Source of the DNA: an uncultured Anaerolineaceae bacterium
Lineage (GTDB): Bacteria > Chloroflexota > Anaerolineae > Promineifilales > Promineifilaceae
DNA: 5,250 bases
Assembly: GCA_937967805.1 (NCBI GenBank)
Contig: CALBTC010000337.1
Span: forward strand, 1 to 5,250
Reading direction: 5' to 3'
The notes under the pieces are model-generated. The model saw only the letters and a program-made list of their open reading frames with translations. It was not told the origin of the DNA and searched no databases. Below are positions 1 through 4,132 of the stretch, piece after piece. The position numbers were made by a program, and so were the translations under genes. The first letter of the stretch is position 1; each line of letters begins with the position of its first letter.

Positions 1-2
1 CG

Positions 3-890
3 CCGGTGCGCCGCATCGGGCTGGTGCTGCCGGCCATCATCATGGCCTCGGCTTCTGGCGAGCGCATCTTTGAAATTTTAGACCAGATTCCCGACGTCGA
101 TGACGCGCCCGATGCCGTCGATCTGCCTAAAATCACCGGCAAGGTGCAGTTTGAGGACGTCTCTTTTGGCTACCTGAAGCGGCACCGCGTGCTGAAAAAT
201 ATCAACTTTGCCGCCGAGCCGGGGCAAGTGATTGCATTGCTGGGGGCCACCGGCGCGGGCAAATCGACCATCATGAATTTGCTGCCCCGCTTTTATGATC
301 CGACCGGCGGGCGGGTGCTGGTAGACGGCCACGATTTGCGCCAGGTGACGCTGGCCTCGCTGCGCAGCCAGATGGGCATTGTGCTGCAAGAAACGACGCT
401 GTTTGCCGCCACCATCGGCGAAAATATCGCCTTCAGCCAGCCGGAAGCCACAGAGGCGGACATCATCACCGTGGCCAAAGCGGCCCAGGCCCATGAGTTC
501 ATCAGTCAACTGCCCAAAGGGTACGAAACCCACGTGGGCGAGCGTGGCGTGACGCTGTCCGGCGGGCAAAAGCAGCGCATTGCCATCGCCCGTGCCCTGC
601 TGGCCGATCCGGCCATCCTTATTTTGGATGACGCCACGGCCAGCGTAGATACACAGACGGAGCGGTTGATTCAGCAGGCATTGGAGAATTTGATGAACGG
701 CCGTACCACCTTCGTCATTGCCCATCGCCTGAGTACCGTGCGTCGCGCCGACCTGATTCTGGTTCTGGAAAAAGGGGAGATTGTGGCCCGCGGCACGCAT
801 GATGCGCTGCTGGAGAGCTCGGCCCATTACCAGGAGATTTATAACAGGCAGTTACGGCCGCAAGAAAGAAGTTTGCAAGTGGGCAAGTAG
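3..890 (+). CDS. ABC exporter half-transporter, 5'-truncated (degenerate-site subunit)
   Basis: This is the C-terminal part of a membrane ABC exporter; the reading frame is open to the left edge, so the start and most of the membrane domain are missing. Residues are counted from the GTG at position 6. Residues 1-40 are the end of the last membrane helix and the linker (SGERIFEILD). The nucleotide-binding domain follows: Walker A GATGAGKST (80-88), Q-loop Q128, signature LSGGQ (184-188), Walker B ILILDD (D208, D209) and H-loop H240. The catalytic Walker B glutamate is replaced by Asp209, as in the degenerate-site subunits of heterodimeric exporters (BmrC, LmrC, TM287). The signature is fully canonical. 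The next gene, 70 bp downstream, carries the complementary defect, so the two probably form one heterodimer. Substrate is unknown; drug or lipid export is typical of the family. The last codons (LQVGK) and the TAG stop lie in an intergenic fold-back repeat. Family assignment is very secure; the pairing is inference. Confidence 0.95.
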   Translation, partial: PVRRIGLVLPAIIMASASGERIFEILDQIPDVDDAPDAVDLPKITGKVQFEDVSFGYLKRHRVLKNINFAAEPGQVIALLGATGAGKSTIMNLLPRFYDPTGGRVLVDGHDLRQVTLASLRSQMGIVLQETTLFAATIGENIAFSQPEATEADIITVAKAAQAHEFISQLPKGYETHVGERGVTLSGGQKQRIAIARALLADPAILILDDATASVDTQTERLIQQALENLMNGRTTFVIAHRLSTVRRADLILVLEKGEIVARGTHDALLESSAHYQEIYNRQLRPQERSLQVGK

Positions 891-946
891 CAAGTTTGCA
901 AGTCACTTGCATACCTGCAAACTTGCATACTGGCATATTCGCAAAC
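871..946. repeat. Heptad-unit fold-back repeat in the exporter intergenic gap
   Basis: GCAAGT occurs four times at 875, 883, 890 and 898 (spacing 8, 7, 8). Inverted copies follow (ACTTGC at 905 and 921, with degenerate units TGGCATA and CGCAAA). The best-paired core is a perfect 11-bp inverted repeat, GCAAGTTTGCA (890-900) with TGCAAACTTGC (916-926). GTTTGC at 871 with GCAAAC at 941 closes the outer end. It spans the last codons and stop of the upstream gene and most of the gap to the next. No U-tract follows, so it is not a classical terminator. It has the same design as the fold-backs at 3921-3994 and 4063-4116. Confidence 0.8.
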
Positions 947-951
947 AAAGG
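947..951 (+). promoter_or_regulatory. Ribosome binding site for the second exporter gene
   Basis: AAAGG lies 9 nt before the ATG at 961 and just outside the fold-back. It supports that ATG over the longer open frame, which runs upstream into the previous gene. Confidence 0.5.
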
Positions 952-960
952 TTTTTACAC

Positions 961-2790
961 ATGAGTTTTTCCATCGGATCATCTGGACCCAACATGGGGC
1001 CCCGCGGGGCATTGCACCGCTTTGGCCAGGAAGACGCTGGACAGCTATTTGATCAGCGAGTGGTGGTGCGGATGTTGGCCTATTTGAAGCCATACGGCCG
1101 TTACATGACTATCGCCACCGTTTTAATGTTGATTGCCACCGGCATGACCCTGCTCGTGCCCTATCTGGTTAAAATCGCCATCGACGAGCACATTGCCCAG
1201 AGCAACACTGCCGGCCTTATTCGTGTAGCCAGTTATATCGGCGGCGCATTTGTGCTGTTGTATGTGGCCTCCGCCGGGCAGCGTTACCTGTTAGGCTGGG
1301 TGGGGCAGCGCGTTTTGGCCAACATGCGTGAGCACATGTTTCGCCATTTGCAGGCTTTGCCGCTGGCCTACCATGATACCCACATCGTCGGCGTGACCGT
1401 CTCGCGGGTGATGAACGACGTGGCCGTCATCAACGATCTGCTGTCGCAGGGGTTGGTGACGTTGATTGGCGATTTGCTGGTGCTGCTGGGCATCATCATT
1501 GTCATGCTGTCAATGAGTCCGCGGCTGGCGTTGATCACCTTCACTGTGCTGCCGCTGATGGTACTGGTGACGGTGCTGTTCTCGCGCCGGGCTAAGGTGG
1601 CGTTCCGGCGCACGCGATCCAGCGTGGCTGCCGTGGTGGGCGATCTGGCGGAAGGCATTGCCGGGATGCGCGTCATCCAGGCGTTTGCCCAGGAGGAGGT
1701 GGCGCAGGCCCGCTTCGACGAAATTAACGAATCGAACAAGACGGCGCATGTGGATGCGATGTCACTCTCGTTTATTTTCTTGCCCTCGATTGAATTTATG
1801 GGGATGCTGGCAACGGCCGTTGTCCTCTGGTTTGGTGGTGTGGCCGTGAGCCGGGGTGGCGTGACGCTGGGCGTGCTGGTCGCTTTTCTGGCCTACGTTA
1901 CCCGCTTCTTCCAGCCCATTCAGGAATTGAGCCAACTGTACACCACCATGCAGTCGGCCATGGCCGGTGGGGCGGAAGTGCTGCGCCTGATCGATACGGA
2001 ACCGACGGTGGCCGATGCGCCTGACGCCATTGAAATGCCCCGCGTGCGCGGTGAGGTTGAGTTGAAAGACGTCTCCTTCCGCTACCGGCCGGAAACGCCG
2101 GAAGTGCTGCACAACATCAACCTGCACATCGCGGCCGGGCAGACGGTGGCTTTGGTGGGGCCAACCGGTGCGGGCAAAAGTTCTATTGCCAACCTGATTG
2201 CCCGTTTTTACGATGCCACCGAAGGCGAGGTGCTTATCGACGGCATGGATGTACAATCGGTACAGCAGCAGTCGCTGCGGGCGCAGACGGGCATTGTGTC
2301 GCAGGATCCGTTCCTCTTTTCTGGCACCATCGGGGAGAATATTCGCTTTGGTAATGCAGCGGCGGCGGAAACGGCCGTTATCGCCGCCGCCAAAATGGCC
2401 AATGCCCACGAGTTCATTGCCGCCCTCCCAGACGGCTACGAAACGCAGATTTTGGAGGGTGGGGTGAATATCTCGCTAGGGCAGCGGCAGCTCATCTGCA
2501 TCGCCCGCGCCGTCCTGGCCGATCCCCGCCTGCTCATTCTGGACGAGGCCACGGCCAACGTAGACACGCTCACCGAGGCGCTCATCCAGGAGGCGTTGGA
2601 GCGGCTGCTGCAAGGGCGTACAGCGATTGTCATCGCTCACCGCTTGAGTACAATTCGTCGCGCCGATTTGATTTGCGTGGTGCAGGACGGCCGACTCGTC
2701 GAACAAGGTGTGCACGAGGCGCTGCTGGCGCAAAAAGGCCTGTACCGCGAATTGTACGAGCGCCAGTTTGTGAATGATGTGCGGGTGTAA
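961..2790 (+). CDS. ABC exporter half-transporter (catalytic-site subunit), complete
   Basis: This is a 609-aa half-transporter, the normal size for an exporter with one six-helix membrane domain and one ATPase domain. Predicted membrane segments are near residues 48-70, 89-115, 163-184, 188-207, 268-290 and 300-318. The ATPase domain has a possible A-loop Y375, Walker A GPTGAGKSS (400-408), Q448, signature ISLGQ (504-508), Walker B LLILDE (D528, catalytic E529) and H560. The signature deviates from LSGGQ (Leu in place of the first Gly), while the Walker B glutamate is kept. This complements the upstream subunit. In the expected heterodimer, this protein's Walker A/B faces the partner's LSGGQ and forms the active site; the other site is degenerate. 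ATG 961 was chosen because it has a ribosome binding site and starts a normal cytoplasmic N-terminus; frame-open sequence upstream overlaps the previous gene. The gene is probably co-transcribed with the upstream gene. Substrate cannot be told from sequence. Confidence 0.97.
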   Translation: MSFSIGSSGPNMGPRGALHRFGQEDAGQLFDQRVVVRMLAYLKPYGRYMTIATVLMLIATGMTLLVPYLVKIAIDEHIAQSNTAGLIRVASYIGGAFVLLYVASAGQRYLLGWVGQRVLANMREHMFRHLQALPLAYHDTHIVGVTVSRVMNDVAVINDLLSQGLVTLIGDLLVLLGIIIVMLSMSPRLALITFTVLPLMVLVTVLFSRRAKVAFRRTRSSVAAVVGDLAEGIAGMRVIQAFAQEEVAQARFDEINESNKTAHVDAMSLSFIFLPSIEFMGMLATAVVLWFGGVAVSRGGVTLGVLVAFLAYVTRFFQPIQELSQLYTTMQSAMAGGAEVLRLIDTEPTVADAPDAIEMPRVRGEVELKDVSFRYRPETPEVLHNINLHIAAGQTVALVGPTGAGKSSIANLIARFYDATEGEVLIDGMDVQSVQQQSLRAQTGIVSQDPFLFSGTIGENIRFGNAAAAETAVIAAAKMANAHEFIAALPDGYETQILEGGVNISLGQRQLICIARAVLADPRLLILDEATANVDTLTEALIQEALERLLQGRTAIVIAHRLSTIRRADLICVVQDGRLVEQGVHEALLAQKGLYRELYERQFVNDVRV

Positions 2791-2793
2791 AAT

Positions 2794-2851
2794 GTAGGGG
2801 TAGATCCCCGTGTCTACCCCAATCAGGGCAGGCACAGGGACCTGCCCCTAC
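2794..2851. repeat. Twin-hairpin intergenic repeat
   Basis: Two hairpins sit side by side, related to each other by inversion. The left is GGGGTAGA (2797-2804) with TCTACCCC (2813-2820), 8 bp around an 8-nt loop. The right is GGGCAGG (2826-2832) with CCTGCCC (2841-2847), 7 bp around an 8-nt loop. An outer pair, GTAGGGG (2794-2800) with CCCCTAC (2845-2851), could close the whole into one long stem. It begins 4 nt after the stop of the exporter gene and ends 27 nt before the acetyltransferase start. It could slow or end transcription between them, but there is no U-tract on the + strand. It resembles repetitive extragenic palindromes in form. Confidence 0.85.
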
Positions 2852-2867
2852 CAAATCGCCAAACGGC

Positions 2868-2872
2868 AGGAA
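2868..2872 (+). promoter_or_regulatory. Ribosome binding site for the acetyltransferase
   Basis: AGGAA lies 6 nt before the ATG at 2879. It decides the start: an in-frame GTG at 2810 would add 23 residues encoded by the twin-hairpin repeat and has no ribosome binding site. Confidence 0.6.
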
Positions 2873-2878
2873 ATCAAA

Positions 2879-3730
2879 ATGAACGTCAAAATATTTAAGA
2901 CACCAAACGATTTTTTGGACGCGACGTTAGATTATCTCGAGGCGCAGGAGGTACTGAATGGCCTCATGTTGGGGATTGCGTTTCGCCTGAGCCAGAGCGC
3001 GCCGCGGCGGCGGAATCGGCCGTTTTTGGCGGTGGTAGAAGACGGAGGTGAATTGGCCGGCGCAGCGGTCATGACCCCACCGCGTAAAATGATCTTGTAT
3101 AGCCATTTGTCCCACTGCCAGTCGGTGGTGCAGGCGCTTTGGGATTCGTTGCAAGGCAGTCGCTGGACGGTACCAGGGGTGCTAGGGCCCGCCAATGTGG
3201 CGGACGCGTGGGCGGCGTTGTGGGGGCGGGTAAACGGCCGTCCCCCCCAACCAGGTACGCGGCAGCGCGTCTTTAAACTGAAGCAGGTCCAGGGGCTCAT
3301 CTTACCGCCGGGTCAACTCCGTTTAGCCAATGCCGATGATTTTGAGCGGGTGGTGGGCTGGGTCCAGGCATTTCATGAAGATGCCAACATTCGTGATAAT
3401 TTAGAATCGGCCGAGCTGCTGGCGCGGGGCAAAATGCAGAACGAAGATCTGTTTTTGTGGGAAGATGAAGCGGGCGAGCCGGTCTCTATGGCCGCTAAAG
3501 CGCGCCCCACGCGACACGGCATCACCGTTGGGTTGGTGTATACACCTGCCGCTCTGCGTGGTCGCGGCTACGCCACCGCCTGCGTGGCCACCCTTAGCCA
3601 GCGGCTGCTGGACGAAGGTTACCAGTTCTGTACATTGTTTACGGACCTGAGCAATCCTGTGTCCAACCACATTTACGAAAAGATTGGGTATACGGCCGTT
3701 GCCGACTTTCATGAATATTTCTTTGGTTGA
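2879..3730 (+). CDS. GNAT-family N-acetyltransferase
   Basis: This 283-aa protein carries a C-terminal GNAT (Gcn5-related) acetyl-CoA-binding domain at about residues 165-283. The motif A region reads VGLVYTPAALRGRGYA, with the pyrophosphate-binding loop RGRGYA at 227-232. The late motif NPVSNHIYEKIGY is the typical C-terminal 'N..A...Y...GF' element. The N-terminal half (LNGLMLGIAFRL, then an AVV..GGELAGAAVMTPP stretch) resembles a degenerate first GNAT-like half, seen in two-part acetyltransferases of Firmicutes and related phyla. The acyl acceptor cannot be predicted. It could act on a small molecule such as an aminoglycoside or amine, or on a protein N-terminus. It is soluble, with no signal peptide or membrane segment. 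Context gives no clear role: an exporter lies upstream, and serS lies downstream with its own promoter. The stop TGA at 3728-3730 lies inside that promoter's -35 box. Family is secure; function is unknown. Confidence 0.9.
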   Translation: MNVKIFKTPNDFLDATLDYLEAQEVLNGLMLGIAFRLSQSAPRRRNRPFLAVVEDGGELAGAAVMTPPRKMILYSHLSHCQSVVQALWDSLQGSRWTVPGVLGPANVADAWAALWGRVNGRPPQPGTRQRVFKLKQVQGLILPPGQLRLANADDFERVVGWVQAFHEDANIRDNLESAELLARGKMQNEDLFLWEDEAGEPVSMAAKARPTRHGITVGLVYTPAALRGRGYATACVATLSQRLLDEGYQFCTLFTDLSNPVSNHIYEKIGYTAVADFHEYFFG

Positions 3731-3755
3731 CGGCCGTTCCCCCCCCAGCTATAAT
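3727..3755 (+). promoter_or_regulatory. Sigma-70-type promoter of the serS T-box transcript
   Basis: TTGACG (3727-3732) is separated from a consensus TATAAT (3750-3755) by 17 nt, which is optimal. Transcription would start near 3761-3763, just ahead of T-box Stem I. The -35 box uses the TGA stop of the acetyltransferase and overlaps an ACGGCCGT octamer. The spacer contains a run of eight C residues (3739-3746). Confidence 0.85.
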
Positions 3756-3920
3756 GCTCAGCAACAAGATACACACCGACGATGACAGAGACAAGTACGG
3801 CCGTCGCAATCCCCAGAGAGTTCGCGGACGGTGTAAGCGAATGATTGTCCAGCCGGAAATCCACTCTAGAGTCGCTGCCGAAACAAGGCAAGCCGGGTCA
3901 GCCCGTTACAGCTTTTTGAG

Positions 3921-3994
3921 ATCGGTAATCAGTAATCGGTAGTGTGGTAATCGGTAAAAAACCGTTTACCGTTCACCGATAACCGTTTACCGAT
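3921..3994. repeat. Heptad-unit fold-back inside the T-box linker
   Basis: The left arm is ATCGGTA, ATCAGTA, ATCGGTA, GTGTGGTA, ATCGGTA (units of 7, 7, 7, 8, 7 starting at 3921). The right arm is ACCGTTT, ACCGTTC, ACCGATA, ACCGTTT, ACCGATA in exact 7-nt steps from 3961; its last base is 3995. The arms pair imperfectly, with ATCGGTAA (3921-3928) matching TTACCGAT (3987-3994) at the base. It sits between Stem III and the antiterminator, where T-boxes tolerate variable linkers. It would fold as an independent long hairpin in the leader RNA. Confidence 0.85.
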
Positions 3995-3998
3995 AAAA

Positions 3999-4030
3999 CC
4001 AGGTGGCACCACGGGCCCCCCTCGTCCTGG
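3999..4030 (+). promoter_or_regulatory. T-box antiterminator
   Basis: Helix A1 is CCAGG (3999-4003) with CCUGG (4026-4030). The bulge is UGGCACC (4004-4010), and helix A2 is ACG (4011-4013) with CGU (4023-4025). The bulge UGGC pairs with the tRNA 3' end GCCA; the fourth base C matches discriminator G73, which bacterial tRNA-Ser carries. The strand 4023-4026 is shared with the terminator, so the two folds exclude each other. Confidence 0.93.
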
Positions 4031-4058
4031 AAAAGAGACGAGGGGGCTTTTTTATTTT
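4017..4058 (+). terminator. T-box Rho-independent terminator
   Basis: CCCCCTCGTC (4017-4026) pairs perfectly with GACGAGGGGG (4037-4046), a 10-bp stem with a 10-nt loop. TTTTTTATTTT follows from 4048. It forms when charged tRNA-Ser is abundant and stops transcription before serS. Confidence 0.95.
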
Positions 4059-4062
4059 AGTG

Positions 4063-4116
4063 GCTGGTGGTTAGTGGTTAGTGGCTGGTAACGACCACTA
4101 GCCACTAACCACCAGC
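4063..4116. repeat. 22-bp heptad-unit hairpin between terminator and serS
   Basis: The arm 4063-4084 pairs with 4095-4116 over 22 positions, with a single G-U wobble, around a 10-nt loop. The left side is built of 7-nt units TAGTGGC, TGGTGGT, TAGTGGT, TAGTGGC from 4058. The right side has GACCACT, AGCCACT, AACCACC from 4093. No U-tract follows, so it is not a second terminator. It ends 6 nt before the serS ribosome binding site and would lie in the 5' UTR of every full-length serS mRNA. Confidence 0.9.
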
Positions 4117-4122
4117 AGCTTT

Positions 4123-4127
4123 GGAGG
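4123..4127 (+). promoter_or_regulatory. Ribosome binding site for serS
   Basis: GGAGG lies 5 nt before ATG 4133. It selects this ATG over an in-frame TTG at 4121, which overlaps the site itself. Confidence 0.85.
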
Positions 4128-4132
4128 TTCTT

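Larger units (their letters stand above)
3761..4058 (+). ncRNA. T-box riboswitch leader for serS, Ser specifier UCC
   Basis: This leader RNA senses uncharged tRNA-Ser and lets transcription continue into serS. Stem I can be drawn. CGAC (3777-3780) pairs GUCG (3871-3874), with a GAUGA kink-turn region (3781-3785). AGAG (3787-3790) pairs CUCU (3864-3867). The specifier loop has AGUA on the 5' side and GAAAUCCA on the 3' side. CGGC (3798-3801) pairs GCCG (3852-3855), and CAAUC (3807-3811) pairs GAUUG (3843-3847). AGAGAG and GGUG (3830-3833) are the conserved distal elements around helix GUUCGC/GCGAAU. The specifier is UCC (3860-3862), a serine codon. Stem III is CGGG (3894-3897) with CCCG (3902-3905), followed by the conserved UUACAGC. 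Antiterminator and terminator follow. A heptad fold-back is inserted between Stem III and the antiterminator. No clear Stem II was found. Confidence 0.95.

Noticed and set aside
78..827. Long antisense open frame of about 249 codons opposite the first exporter gene
   Set aside because: The translation shows no domain and is rich in residues expected from reading a GC-rich gene backwards; the + strand carries an unmistakable ATPase domain.
781..960. N-terminal extension of the second exporter subunit by 60 codons
   Set aside because: The extension overlaps the preceding gene in another frame and then reads through the fold-back repeat; ATG 961 has a ribosome binding site.
1762..2409. Antisense open frame of about 215 codons opposite the second exporter gene
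   Set aside because: Same reason: it mirrors Walker A and Q-loop coding sequence and has no recognisable family or ribosome binding site.
2794..2851. Intrinsic terminator after the exporter genes
   Set aside because: Stems are good but no T-run follows either hairpin on the + strand; it is better described as an extragenic palindrome, with possible attenuation only.
2810..2878. GTG start adding 23 residues to the acetyltransferase
   Set aside because: The added residues are encoded by the twin-hairpin repeat and no ribosome binding site precedes them.
3727..3942. Small open frame of about 71 codons downstream of the acetyltransferase
   Set aside because: It lies on the promoter and T-box Stem I, whose RNA structure explains the sequence; there is no ribosome binding site.
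3921..4116. CRISPR-like array from the repeated short units
   Set aside because: Units are 7 nt, directly adjacent, degenerate and arranged as inverted arms; there are no spacers or cas genes.
4063..4116. Second terminator in the serS leader
   Set aside because: The stem is strong, but what follows is AGCTTTGGAGG with no U-tract, and it lies after the T-box decision point.
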